A stretch of DNA of 21,371 bases, from NCBI GenBank assembly GCA_964525815.1, contig CAZGJQ010000027.1:1-21371 (forward strand). The letters run 5' to 3'. The DNA comes from UBA1049 sp964525815 (GTDB lineage Bacteria > Bacillota > Clostridia > Oscillospirales > CAG-382). Positions 1 to 7,929 of this stretch are shown here, piece by piece (position 1 is the first letter of the stretch; each line of letters opens with the position of its first letter). A program made the translations under genes and the position numbers. A model generated the notes under the pieces. That model did no database searches. It worked only from the letters and a program-made list of their open reading frames with translations, and was not told the DNA's origin.

Positions 1-158
1 GACCGGCTTATGTAATAATATGTGGGTTTGCTTATGATATGTTGCACAGAAGTGTAAAAAATAAAACTGAGTAGATTACTGAGTCCCCAAATTAATAGGA
101 AAAATTAGATATTGTTATAATTTCTGCTTACAGCAAGCTGTGTTTCATAGTCTGTATC

Positions 159-187
159 TTGATTTTATAATATGTATGTGGTATAAT
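159..187 (+). promoter_or_regulatory. Sigma-A type promoter for the ygjV-yhhQ pair
   Basis: The -35 box TTGATT (159-164) and the -10 box TATAAT (182-187) are separated by exactly 17 bases. Initiation about seven bases after the -10 box would give a leader of roughly 45 nt before the GTG start at 241. The rest of 1-240 is AT-rich, and I see no gene or riboswitch in it. Confidence 0.6.
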
Positions 188-240
188 TCCAAACGGCTCC
201 GTATAAAGACAAAAAAATTATATCGAAAGCGAGCAAAACG

Positions 241-786
241 GTGGGTTTGTATGATATAGTCGCTATGGCAATAGGCTTTTGCGGGACGATTATGCTGTTT
301 TTAATGTTTCAGCAGAACGACCGTAAGAGAATACTTGTTTTCCAGATATTCGGCACATCCTTTTTCTGTATTCACTTCTTACTGCTCGGTGCATACACGG
401 GAGCTGCGCTAAACGCCATAGCCGTGATTCGGGCGGTTATATATTTTCACCGGGATAAAAAAATATTCGGCAAAAAAATATGGCTGTGGCTGTTCATTTG
501 CATAAGCGCCGCTGCCGGAGTGCTGACCTGGGAGGGCTATATATCGATACTGCCCACGATTGCAATGATAATCGGCTCTGTGTCGGTTTGGGTTAAGAAG
601 CCCCGCTCTATAAGGATTCTGTCAATAATTCCGTCACCCATGTGGATGACATATAACATTATAAACATTTCGGTACCGGGGATGATAACAGAGGTGTTTG
701 TTATGACCTCCATCGCTATCTCCATTATCAGGTATGATATACTAAAGAAGGAGGAAAAGCTTCCTCTGAGAGCGTTTTCGGAATAA
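241..786 (+). CDS. YgjV-family inner membrane protein
   Basis: A 181-residue integral membrane protein with about six or seven hydrophobic segments (near residues 5-23, 34-52, 54-70, 81-97, 100-118, 123-141 and 149-165). The pattern of an early polar QQNDRKR stretch, then a histidine and LLGAYTGA, resembles the Imp-YgjV family, small membrane proteins without an established biochemical role. The start is GTG. The upstream purine stretch GAAAGCGAG is a weak ribosome-binding site, and the first internal ATG at 265 has none better, so I keep the GTG. A promoter lies 54 bases upstream, and the queuosine-precursor transporter gene follows after 45 bases, suggesting co-transcription. The family assignment rests on pattern recognition; the function is unknown. 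Confidence 0.75.
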   Translation: MGLYDIVAMAIGFCGTIMLFLMFQQNDRKRILVFQIFGTSFFCIHFLLLGAYTGAALNAIAVIRAVIYFHRDKKIFGKKIWLWLFICISAAAGVLTWEGYISILPTIAMIIGSVSVWVKKPRSIRILSIIPSPMWMTYNIINISVPGMITEVFVMTSIAISIIRYDILKKEEKLPLRAFSE

Positions 787-831
787 AAAATTTTACGGTA
801 GGTATTAACGACATAATCGGGAGGTAAGCTA

Positions 832-1515
832 ATGAACGAGCTCGTTTTTTTCGGAGAGCTGCTGTTTTTTCTCGGAGCAGTGCTGCTGGCATATAAGCTG
901 TTCGGCAGAACAGGGCTTTATATTTTCAGCGTGTTCGGTATGCTGCTGGCAAATATACAGGTGCTGTTATTCATAAATTTATTCGGCTTTGAGGCGACGG
1001 GAGGCAACGCTTTATATGCGTCAACCTTTTTAATAACCGACCTGCTGTCCGAGAATTACGGAAAGAAGCACGCAAAAAAAGCGGTGGTTCTGGGGTTTTT
1101 TGCTCTTCTGTTATGGCTTGGAGGAACACAGATTACGCTTTTGTATATACCAAACGACGCAGATTATATATCTCCTGCTATGAAGGAGCTATTCGCTCTC
1201 GCCCCGAGAATAACCCTGGCATCTCTTCTTGCATATGCCTCCTCTCAGTTTATGGATGTACAGCTCTATCATTTGATATGGAGGAGAACCGGGGGCGGCA
1301 AAAGGATGCTGTGGCTGCGCAACAACGGCTCAACCCTTGTCTCCCAGCTTATAGATTCCGCAATTTTTACCACCGTGGCGTTTCTGGGTATGGTTGAGGG
1401 GAGTGTGTTTATCAGCATTTTACTCACCACCTATCTGTTCAAGGTTATTGTTGCGCTCGGAGATACGCCCTTTATGTATCTTGCCCGAAAAATAAAGCCG
1501 CTTGGGGAAGGATAG
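832..1515 (+). CDS. yhhQ: Queuosine precursor transporter, YhhQ family
   Basis: A 227-residue membrane protein of the YhhQ/Vut_1 family, whose characterised members import 7-cyano-7-deazaguanine or related queuosine precursors across the cytoplasmic membrane. Visible family signatures are the acidic LLSENYGKK segment after a transmembrane helix (residues 71-79), the SQFMDVQLYHLIW stretch (138-150) and the RNNGSTLVSQLIDSAIF stretch (163-179). About six membrane segments fit, and the length is typical. The ATG at 832 follows a strong GGGAGG (819-824) at seven bases. No queuosine biosynthesis gene lies in the window, so the cell may salvage the precursor. No preQ1 riboswitch fold is visible in the 45-base gap upstream. 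Which precursor is carried cannot be read from the sequence. Confidence 0.85.
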   Translation: MNELVFFGELLFFLGAVLLAYKLFGRTGLYIFSVFGMLLANIQVLLFINLFGFEATGGNALYASTFLITDLLSENYGKKHAKKAVVLGFFALLLWLGGTQITLLYIPNDADYISPAMKELFALAPRITLASLLAYASSQFMDVQLYHLIWRRTGGGKRMLWLRNNGSTLVSQLIDSAIFTTVAFLGMVEGSVFISILLTTYLFKVIVALGDTPFMYLARKIKPLGEG

Positions 1516-1527
1516 CCAAAAAAAGTG

Positions 1528-1556
1528 TTGACAAAAGCTGTTTTGACATATATAAT
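1528..1556 (+). promoter_or_regulatory. Perfect-consensus sigma-A promoter for yceD-rpmF
   Basis: TTGACA (1528-1533), a 17-base spacer and TATAAT (1551-1556) match the consensus at every position. A second TTGACA begins at 1543 inside the spacer but has no well-placed -10 box. Initiation near 1563 leaves about 30 nt of leader before yceD. The strength suits a ribosomal protein operon. Confidence 0.85.
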
Positions 1557-1592
1557 GAAATGTACTGCGCAGAAGACAGGTGAAGCAGAAGA

Positions 1593-2081
1593 ATGATACT
1601 TGATTTACTTGATTTGTTCGGCGGAGTTTCTAAAACGCTGCCCTTTAAGCATACCTTTGATGCGGACGGATTGTACCGGGACATCAAAAAATGCACCGTT
1701 AACGCAGAGGGGCAGATTAGGAATTTTGCCGGCTATGTAGTTCTTACCGCAGGTATTAACGTAAAAGCACAGGTTGTATGCGGTAGATGCTGCAAGGAGT
1801 TTGAAACCGAGCTTTGTCTTGATATCGAGCAAAAGCTGACGGACAAGCTGGAAAACGAGGAGGACGAGTTTATCCTCGTGGAAGCCGCAAAGCTTGATTT
1901 GGAGGATTTTTTACGAAGCAGCATAATACTGGAGCTGCCCGCAAGGTTTGTTTGCAGTGGGGATTGCAAGGGACTATGCCCGAAGTGCGGAATAAGCCTC
2001 AACGATTCGCAGTGCTCCTGTAATAAAAAGGATATTGACCCGAGACTGGCTGTCTTATCCGATTTTTTTGAGGAAGAATAA
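1593..2081 (+). CDS. yceD: YceD family protein (DUF177) encoded upstream of L32
   Basis: A 162-residue protein of the YceD/DUF177 family, almost always encoded directly before rpmF. Bacterial members are linked to 23S rRNA accumulation; plant homologues affect chloroplast rRNA processing. The sequence shows the family's central CGRCCKEF motif (Cys63, Cys66, Cys67) and a C-terminal cysteine cluster (Cys121, 125, 129, 132, 141, 143) around KGLCPKCG, which looks able to bind a metal, followed by the conserved DPRLAVLSDFF end. The ATG at 1593 is preceded by AGGTGA at about nine bases. The gene lies 37 bases before rpmF under one strong promoter. The assignment is firm; the molecular role is not settled in the family. 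Confidence 0.85.
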   Translation: MILDLLDLFGGVSKTLPFKHTFDADGLYRDIKKCTVNAEGQIRNFAGYVVLTAGINVKAQVVCGRCCKEFETELCLDIEQKLTDKLENEEDEFILVEAAKLDLEDFLRSSIILELPARFVCSGDCKGLCPKCGISLNDSQCSCNKKDIDPRLAVLSDFFEEE

Positions 2082-2102
2082 TTTTTCGTATATATTTATA
2101 TT

Positions 2103-2110
2103 AAGGAGGT
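2103..2110 (+). promoter_or_regulatory. Strong ribosome-binding site fixing the rpmF start
   Basis: AAGGAGGT lies eight bases before the ATG at 2119. It shows that L32 begins there and not at the upstream in-frame ATG at 2035, which falls inside yceD and would add 28 residues foreign to L32. Confidence 0.85.
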
Positions 2111-2118
2111 GTTTGGTA

Positions 2119-2310
2119 ATGGCGGTACCAAAGAGAAAAACATCAAAGGCAAGAAGAGATAAAAGACGCTCCTCCGTCTGGAAGCTGGACCTTCCCGCAA
2201 TGGTAAAATGCCCAAAGTGCGGCGAGTATAATCTTACCCACAGAGTATGTGACAAGTGCGGCAGCTACGGCGGCAAGGTAGTACTTGAAATCAAAGAAAA
2301 AGAAGCGTAA
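2119..2310 (+). CDS. rpmF: 50S ribosomal protein L32, zinc-binding form
   Basis: A 63-residue protein with the classical L32 start MAVPKRKTSKARRDKRRS, a component of the large ribosomal subunit. Two CxxC pairs (Cys31/Cys34 and Cys44/Cys47) mark the zinc-containing form, as opposed to the cysteine-free paralogues that some bacteria use under zinc limitation. The start is set by the strong AAGGAGGT at 2103-2110 and by alignment of the N-terminus with the family. It shares the yceD promoter, and a factor-independent terminator follows 15 bases after the stop. Confidence 0.97.
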   Translation: MAVPKRKTSKARRDKRRSSVWKLDLPAMVKCPKCGEYNLTHRVCDKCGSYGGKVVLEIKEKEA

Positions 2311-2325
2311 AACAGTTGAAAAACG

Positions 2326-2356
2326 GCGGGTTGCTTGCAGCGACACGCTTTTTTTT
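2326..2356 (+). terminator. Factor-independent terminator of yceD-rpmF
   Basis: A nine-position stem (2326-2334 with 2340-2348), including one G-A mismatch and one G-T pair, closes a five-base TTGCA loop and is followed by eight T residues (2349-2356). It sits 15 bases after the rpmF stop. A further T-rich stretch (2361-2377) follows. Confidence 0.8.
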
Positions 2357-2393
2357 CAGTGTTTTTTAGTTTTTTTGTGCAAGGGGTGAAAAA

Positions 2394-3704
2394 ATGGTAG
2401 AAATAATATCGGTTGCAGAGGATTCCTTTGCGTTTGCTGCCGGTCTTAAGCCCGGAGACAGGCTGATTTCCGTAAACGACAATGAAATAAACGATGTTTT
2501 GGACTATCGTTTTTATATTACCGAGGAGAGCCTTGACCTCCGGCTTGAGCGGGCGGGAGAAACATTAACCGCCGAAATAAAAAAACCGGAATACGCCGAT
2601 TTGGGACTGGAGTTCGAGAGCTATCTAATGGACGAGAAGAAGCGATGTAAGAATAACTGTATTTTTTGCTTTATCGACCAGAATCCGCCCGGAATGCGGG
2701 AGGCTGTTTATTTTAAGGATGACGACGAGAGGCTTTCCTTTTTACAGGGTAATTATGTGACACTGACCAATCTTACCGACAGGGAGATAGAGCGTATTAT
2801 TCAAATGCGCATTTCTCCGGTTAATATATCGGTGCATACCGTTAATCCGGAGCTGCGTGTAAAAATGATGCGCAACAGGAATGCGGGAGAGTGCCTTAGG
2901 TACTTAAGGCAGCTTGATGAGGGTGGTATAGCCCTTAACACCCAGCTTGTGCTCTGCCGTGGGATAAATGACGGAGAAGAGCTTGTGCGCTCTCTTGAGC
3001 ACCTTACCTCGCTTAAAAGCATTCAGAGCGTAGCCGCCGTTCCCTGCGGACTGACGGCATACAGGAACGGCTTGTGTTCTATTAAACCCTATGACCAAGA
3101 GAGCGCAAAACAGGTCGTTGATATAATAAACAGCTTCGGGGAGAGCTGTCTTTCCCAAAAAGGCAGGCGCATTGTTTATGCCGCAGACGAGTTCTTTTTG
3201 ACAGCAAATAAGCCCCTGCCGCCCGAGAGCTATTATGAGGATTATCCGCAGATTGAAAACGGGGTGGGAATGCTGCGTTCCCATTACGAAGAATTTGTCA
3301 GCGCTCTTGAAAGAACGGAAAAAATAGGATATAATAACAATATGACAATTATTACCGGTGAAGCGGCTTATCCGCACATTATGCAGCTTGTAAGTCTTGC
3401 CGTGTCAAAGTTCCCGGAGCTAAAAATCAAAGTGAAGGCGATAAAGAACAACTTTTTTGGCGGGCATATTACCGTAAGCGGCTTGGTTGTGGGCAGAGAT
3501 ATTATTGAGCAGCTAAAGGACGAAAAGAACGAAACGCTGTTGATTCCGTCAAACATGCTCAGACATGACAGAGACCTTTTTCTTGACAACACAAGCATAT
3601 CGGACATAGAAGAAGCGCTTTCGGTGCAAACTCTGATTGTGGATAAGGACGGAGCGGATCTGGCGGATAAGATAACAGGACAAAAAGGGAGTGATGCCGT
3701 ATGA
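2394..3704 (+). CDS. DUF512 family protein with PDZ and radical-SAM-like domains
   Basis: A 436-residue cytoplasmic protein of the DUF512 family found in Clostridia and cyanobacteria; no reaction is established for it. Residues 1-60 form a PDZ-like domain (AGLKPGDRLISVN). Next comes a cysteine motif of spacing CX3CX2C (Cys85, Cys89, Cys92 in CKNNCIFCFIDQ), as in radical SAM enzymes, and the family block around PPGMREAVYFKDDDERLSF. The C-terminal half carries the DUF512 region ending in PSNMLRHDRDLFLD. The ATG at 2394 follows AAGGGGTG (2381-2388). The last bases overlap the der start as ATGA, so the two proteins are probably translationally coupled, which hints at a role near ribosome or tRNA maturation. 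The iron-sulphur cluster and SAM use are inferred from the motif. Confidence 0.88.
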   Translation: MVEIISVAEDSFAFAAGLKPGDRLISVNDNEINDVLDYRFYITEESLDLRLERAGETLTAEIKKPEYADLGLEFESYLMDEKKRCKNNCIFCFIDQNPPGMREAVYFKDDDERLSFLQGNYVTLTNLTDREIERIIQMRISPVNISVHTVNPELRVKMMRNRNAGECLRYLRQLDEGGIALNTQLVLCRGINDGEELVRSLEHLTSLKSIQSVAAVPCGLTAYRNGLCSIKPYDQESAKQVVDIINSFGESCLSQKGRRIVYAADEFFLTANKPLPPESYYEDYPQIENGVGMLRSHYEEFVSALERTEKIGYNNNMTIITGEAAYPHIMQLVSLAVSKFPELKIKVKAIKNNFFGGHITVSGLVVGRDIIEQLKDEKNETLLIPSNMLRHDRDLFLDNTSISDIEEALSVQTLIVDKDGADLADKITGQKGSDAV

Positions 3705-5026
3705 GCAAGGGAATTATTGCGATAGTGGGAAGACCTAATGTGGGTAAAAGCACATTTTTTAATAAAATAACCGGAACCCGTACGGCGATAGTGGAGGATA
3801 CTCCCGGGGTAACCAGAGACCGCATATACTATGAGACCGATTGGAACGGCAGGGAGCTGCTGGTAATCGACACGGGCGGCATAGAGCCTGTTACCGACAA
3901 CATATTGTTAAAGCAGATGCGTATGCAGGCGCAGATTGCGATTGAGCATGCTGATGTAATAGTGTTCATGTGCGAGCTGCAAACCGGGGTTACCGCATCA
4001 GACAGAGATATTGCCGCTATGCTGAAAAAAGCGGGCAAGAGTATTATACTTGCGGTAAACAAGGTGGATACAATAGGAGATTTACCTGCCGGATTTTATG
4101 AGTTCTATGAGCTGGGACTGGGAGATCCTGTTCCTGTTTCCTCCCTGCACGGAACGGGCAGCGGTGATATACTGGATATTGCGGTATCTCTCTTGCCTCC
4201 CGATGACGGAGAAAAAGAGGACGATGAGGCAATTAAGGTTGCGGTTATAGGCAAGCCCAATGCGGGCAAGAGCTCTATAATCAATAAGATTTCGGGTGAG
4301 GAGAGGGTTATTGTCAGCGATATTCCCGGAACTACACGGGATGCGATTGATACCTTTATCGAAAACGAATACGGAAGGTATGTGTTCATAGATACCGCAG
4401 GTATTCGCCGCAACGCAAAAATTGAGGACAACGTAGAGAAATACAGCGTTCTCAGAGCTAATATGGCGGTGGAGAGAGCGGATGTATGCCTTGTAATGAT
4501 AGACGCAAACGAGGGAATAACCGCACAGGACGAGCGGATAGCCGGAATCGCACACAATGCGGGCAAGGCAAGCATAATCGTTATAAACAAATGGGACAGC
4601 ATTGACAAGGACAACAGCACGGTAAAAGAGTTCAGCAAGGATGTTTATACCGCTCTTTCCTATATGACCTATGCTCCGCATATATATGTATCGGCAAAAA
4701 CGGGACAGCGGGTGAACAGGCTGTATGAAATGATAAACAAGTGCAACGAGCAGGCAAACCGACGCATAACCACCGGATTGCTAAACGATTTGCTTGCGGA
4801 TGCGGTTGCCCGTGTTCAGCCTCCCAGCGACAAGGGCAGAAGGCTGAAGATTTATTATATGACCCAGACCGGAGTAAAGCCGCCTAATTTTGTGCTTTTT
4901 TGCAACTCTGTCCAGCTCTTTCATTTTTCCTATCAGCGGTATATAGAGAACTGCATAAGGAAGGCGTTTGGATTTGAGGGCACTCCGATTAGGCTTATTA
5001 TCAAACAAAGAGGAGACAATGAATAG
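3701..5026 (+). CDS. der: Ribosome biogenesis GTPase Der (EngA)
   Basis: A 441-residue double GTPase that assists late assembly of the 50S subunit. The first G domain shows GRPNVGKST (10-18), DTPGVTRD (33-40), DTGG (57-60) and NKVD (120-123). The second shows GKPNAGKSS (184-192), DIPGTTRD (207-214), DTAG (231-234) and NKWD (296-299). A C-terminal KH-like domain of about 100 residues follows, with the family motif KIYYMTQTGVKPPNFVLF. The length is normal. The ATG shares four bases with the stop of the preceding DUF512 gene, indicating translational coupling. plsY follows after 81 bases with no terminator visible between them. Confidence 0.97.
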   Translation: MSKGIIAIVGRPNVGKSTFFNKITGTRTAIVEDTPGVTRDRIYYETDWNGRELLVIDTGGIEPVTDNILLKQMRMQAQIAIEHADVIVFMCELQTGVTASDRDIAAMLKKAGKSIILAVNKVDTIGDLPAGFYEFYELGLGDPVPVSSLHGTGSGDILDIAVSLLPPDDGEKEDDEAIKVAVIGKPNAGKSSIINKISGEERVIVSDIPGTTRDAIDTFIENEYGRYVFIDTAGIRRNAKIEDNVEKYSVLRANMAVERADVCLVMIDANEGITAQDERIAGIAHNAGKASIIVINKWDSIDKDNSTVKEFSKDVYTALSYMTYAPHIYVSAKTGQRVNRLYEMINKCNEQANRRITTGLLNDLLADAVARVQPPSDKGRRLKIYYMTQTGVKPPNFVLFCNSVQLFHFSYQRYIENCIRKAFGFEGTPIRLIIKQRGDNE

Positions 5027-5107
5027 AGCTGTGCTCTAACCATAGGAAAAAACGCAGTTCTATGCCGTATATTTGCCTTTTAAATAACAACCGAAAGGAA
5101 TTACCGT

Positions 5108-5911
5108 ATGATTTATATATTCGGCTCGGAGGAGTTCAACGGTCTGTTGTACGGTCTCTTTGAAAAATACAGGGATACCGCACAGACAAAGGCGTTCATA
5201 TTCTTTTTACTCGGAATACTTGCATGCGTATTTATTCCCTATCTGCTGGGCAGCCTCAATGCGTCTATAATTACGAGTAAATACATGTATCAGGATGATA
5301 TACGTAATTACGGGAGCGGTAATGCGGGGCTTACCAATATGTACCGCATTTATGGAAAGAAGGGTGCAATATATACCCTTGCGGGCGATATTTTAAAGCA
5401 GATTCTTTCTGTGCTTGCGGGCGTTCTGGTTTTTGGAATAAACGGAGCCTTTCTTGCGGGCATTTTTTGTATGATAGGGCATATTTTTCCGGTATTTTAT
5501 CGTTTTAAGGGCGGAAAGGGTGTGCTTACCGCCGCTACGATGATTTTGCTTATCGACCCGCTCGTTTTTTTGGTTCTGTTTTCCTTTTTTGTTCTTATCG
5601 TGCTTTTGTTCAGGTACATATCCCTTGCATCCATGATGGCGGGCTTCATTTATCCCGCTCTGATATACTACAGATTTAAGATTCTGGGAGGAGCGGAGGC
5701 TGCACCCCCGCTACCCTATATGCTTTTCGCAGTTTTTATTGGGCTTTTAATAATCTTTATGCACCGTGAAAATATGAGACGCATCTACCACAATGAGGAG
5801 AATCGCTTTTCCTTTAAAAGGAAAAAGGACGAGGGTGAGGAAGCAGCCGAGGAAAGCTCCGATGCGCTTGCCTCTCAAAAGAAAAAGAGCAAATGGAAAA
5901 AGAAGCGTTGA
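5108..5911 (+). CDS. plsY: Glycerol-3-phosphate acyltransferase PlsY
   Basis: An integral membrane acyltransferase that transfers the acyl group of acyl-phosphate to position 1 of glycerol-3-phosphate, the first committed step of phospholipid synthesis. The three family motifs are visible: GSLNASIITSK (48-58), DIRNYGSGNAGLTN (64-77) and GHIFPVFYRFKGGKGV (124-139). At 267 residues it is longer than the usual 200 or so. There is an N-terminal extension of about 30 residues before the first membrane helix, and a charged tail (about 221-267) ending in QKKKSKWKKKR that lies outside the membrane part. The ATG follows AAAGGA at nine bases. der-plsY proximity is common in Firmicutes, but the usual gpsA neighbour is replaced here by rarA. 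Confidence 0.93.
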   Translation: MIYIFGSEEFNGLLYGLFEKYRDTAQTKAFIFFLLGILACVFIPYLLGSLNASIITSKYMYQDDIRNYGSGNAGLTNMYRIYGKKGAIYTLAGDILKQILSVLAGVLVFGINGAFLAGIFCMIGHIFPVFYRFKGGKGVLTAATMILLIDPLVFLVLFSFFVLIVLLFRYISLASMMAGFIYPALIYYRFKILGGAEAAPPLPYMLFAVFIGLLIIFMHRENMRRIYHNEENRFSFKRKKDEGEEAAEESSDALASQKKKSKWKKKR

Positions 5912-5959
5912 TCTGGGTTGCGGAAAAATGCAGATAGATACAGAAAAGGATGATTTAAT

Positions 5960-7186
5960 TTGCCGCTTGCGGACAGAGTCAGACCGAACAGCTTTGATGA
6001 AATAGCGGGGCAGACGCACCTGCTTTCGAAAAATGCGCCTTTTCGCCGTATAATCGAGAGCGGACATCTGCCCTCCCTTATTTTTTACGGTCCTCCCGGT
6101 ACGGGAAAGACCTCGGTAGCGGACATTGTCGCAAAAAAATGCAACAAGCTGTTCTATCGTCTTAACGCCACAACCGCCTCTCTCAGTGATGTGCGGGATA
6201 TACTTACTCAGACCGGAACTCTTATGAGCAGTGACGGAATACTCCTGTACATAGACGAAATACAGTATTTCAACAAAAAACAGCAGCAGTCGCTGCTGGA
6301 ATATGTGGAGGACGGAAGGGTTACGCTTATTTGCTCAACCACCGAGAACCCGTTCTTTACCATTTACGGGGCGTTGCTGTCCCGCTCCACCGTTTTTGAG
6401 TTCAAGCCCGTACAGCCGCAGGAGCTGCTCCCGGTTTTACGCCGTGCTTTTGATATTTTAAACTCTGATTTCGAAAACGCAAAGATTTGCACCGACGAGG
6501 TTCTAAAAGCAATTGCTTCTGCCTGCGGCGGGGATGTAAGAAAAGCGGTCAGCGCACTTGAAAATGTGTATTATGCGAGCGAAAACGAGCTGTCTGTATC
6601 CCTTGCCCGTGAGCTTACCCAGCGCTCCGGTATGCGCTTTGACCGGGACGGAAACGAGCATTATGACTTATTATCCGCATTCCAGAAATCAATTCGGGGC
6701 TCGGATGAGAATGCGGCTGTTTTTTATCTTGCCAAGATTTTGGAAGGCGGGGATATAGTTTCGGTTTGCAGACGGCTCTTGGTCATAGCCGCAGAGGACG
6801 TGGGGCTGGCTTATCCAATGGCTATGGCAATAACAAAGGCTTGTGTGGACGCGGCGGTTCAGATAGGGCTTCCCGAGGCAAAGCTGCCGCTTGCCGAGGC
6901 TGCGATAATGCTTGCAACCTCTCCGAAGTCAAATTCGGCTATGAATGCATATTTTACCGCAGCCGATGTTATAGCAAAGGGAGGGGGAGCAGAGGTTCCC
7001 GCTCACCTAAAGGATAACCACGCGCCAAACGCAAAAGGCGGCTATAAGTATCCCCATGCCTATCCGAACTCCTATGTAGATCAGCAATACCTCCCCGATG
7101 ACATAAAGGACAAGGTGTTCTATACCTATGGCAGCAACAGGACCGAAATAGCCGCCGAGGAATACCGAAAGAAGATTAGAAATTAA
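5960..7186 (+). CDS. rarA: Replication-associated recombination protein A (RarA/MgsA)
   Basis: A 408-residue AAA+ ATPase of the RarA/MgsA/WRNIP1 family, which acts at stalled replication forks and is related to clamp-loader subunits. It begins with the family signature PLADRVRP followed by AGQTHLL. It carries Walker A GPPGTGKTS (44-52), Walker B LLYIDEIQYF (95-104), a sensor-1 STTEN (126-130) and an arginine-finger SRS (141-143). The C-terminal tetramerisation region includes AEDVGLAYPMA and GGYKYPHAYPNSYVDQQYLP. The start is TTG at 5960, preceded by AAAGGATGA at a suitable distance. It lies 48 bases after plsY and converges on the spoIIA operon. The length is slightly short for the family, but no domain is missing. 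Confidence 0.94.
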   Translation: MPLADRVRPNSFDEIAGQTHLLSKNAPFRRIIESGHLPSLIFYGPPGTGKTSVADIVAKKCNKLFYRLNATTASLSDVRDILTQTGTLMSSDGILLYIDEIQYFNKKQQQSLLEYVEDGRVTLICSTTENPFFTIYGALLSRSTVFEFKPVQPQELLPVLRRAFDILNSDFENAKICTDEVLKAIASACGGDVRKAVSALENVYYASENELSVSLARELTQRSGMRFDRDGNEHYDLLSAFQKSIRGSDENAAVFYLAKILEGGDIVSVCRRLLVIAAEDVGLAYPMAMAITKACVDAAVQIGLPEAKLPLAEAAIMLATSPKSNSAMNAYFTAADVIAKGGGAEVPAHLKDNHAPNAKGGYKYPHAYPNSYVDQQYLPDDIKDKVFYTYGSNRTEIAAEEYRKKIRN

Positions 7187-7217
7187 GCAGACACTGTTTT
7201 ACGGTGTCTGCTCTTTT
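7186..7217 (+). terminator. Terminator between converging rarA and sigF
   Basis: AGCAGACAC (7186-7194) pairs perfectly with GTGTCTGCT (7204-7212), and two more pairs extend the stem to eleven around a TTTTA loop. A short T run (7214-7217) follows on the plus strand. It begins on the last base of the rarA stop codon. The reverse reading is followed by an AT-rich but weaker tail, so it may also slow transcripts arriving from sigF. Confidence 0.75.
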
Positions 7218-7225
7218 ATAAGACT

Positions 7226-7927
7226 TTATACCAAGGCGCCCTTTAGCTTTTCCAGTATCTTTTTTTCCATTCGGGATACCTTGACCTGCGTAATGCCGAA
7301 CAGCTCGCCGACCTTGCTCTGAGACATGCCCTTGTAGAACCTGTAATGGATAAGCTGCTTTTCCTCCTCCGGGAGAGAAGCTATTGCCTGACGGAGCGCT
7401 ATATTTTCGCACAGCTCCGGAATATTGTCGAAACCGAGCATATCCTCAAGCAGAACCTCACCGACCGGCTCCGAAAGGCTCATGACGCTCATGGTGGCAT
7501 CCAGGCTCTCCACTATATCGTCAGCGGATATACCGCTCTCCTCTGCAAGCTCGCTTATAGTAGGCTCCCTGCCGTTTTTTGCGACAAAGCTCTCCTTTGT
7601 CCTAAGCACGGTAACCCCCTTGCGCTTAAGCTCACGGCTTACCTTTATGAGCCCGTCGTCTCGCAGATATTTTCTGATTTCTCCCATTATGAGAGGCACC
7701 GCATAGGTGGAAAACATGGTTCCGTGCGAGGAGTCGAAGTTTCTGATAGCTTTTATCATACCTATTGTGCCTATCTGGCAAAGATCCTCGAACTCGACTC
7801 CTCTGTCACGGAACCGCACGGCTATGGATTTCACCAGCCCCATATTTGATGCGACCAGCGTTTCAAGGGCATTTTCATCGCCTTTTTTGGCTTTTTCAAT
7901 GAGTTGTAAGGTCTCATTGGGTGTCAT
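7226..7927 (-). CDS. sigF: RNA polymerase sigma-F factor (SpoIIAC), forespore-specific
   Basis: A 233-residue sigma-70 family factor that directs early forespore transcription during sporulation. Region 2 is clear: SNMGLVKSIAVRF, EDLCQIGTIGMIKAIRNFD and FSTYAVPLIMGEIRKYLRDDG (about 27-92). Region 3 lies around 115-145, and region 4 ends in a helix-turn-helix (SQSKVGELFGITQVKVSRMEKKIL, about 202-225). Sigma-F and sigma-G are similar; the position as third gene after spoIIAA and spoIIAB identifies sigma-F. The start lies two bases after the spoIIAB stop with only a weak ribosome-binding site, consistent with translational coupling. It is slightly shorter at the N-terminus than the Bacillus protein. 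Activity should be held in check by SpoIIAB. Confidence 0.95.
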   Translation of the reverse strand: MTPNETLQLIEKAKKGDENALETLVASNMGLVKSIAVRFRDRGVEFEDLCQIGTIGMIKAIRNFDSSHGTMFSTYAVPLIMGEIRKYLRDDGLIKVSRELKRKGVTVLRTKESFVAKNGREPTISELAEESGISADDIVESLDATMSVMSLSEPVGEVLLEDMLGFDNIPELCENIALRQAIASLPEEEKQLIHYRFYKGMSQSKVGELFGITQVKVSRMEKKILEKLKGALV

Positions 7928-7929
7928 GG

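Noticed and set aside
787..831. A preQ1 riboswitch before the queuosine-precursor transporter
   Set aside because: The gap is only 45 bases and contains no recognisable preQ1-I aptamer pattern; it is explained by a normal ribosome-binding site.
2035..2118. An N-terminally extended L32 starting at ATG 2035
   Set aside because: The extra 28 residues come from the end of yceD in another frame, and the strong AAGGAGGT at 2103-2110 points to the ATG at 2119.
4082..4681. Two long overlapping minus-strand open frames opposite der (4082-4681 and 4105-4638)
   Set aside because: Both are antisense to the conserved GTPase domains of der, have no ribosome-binding site worth noting and resemble no family.
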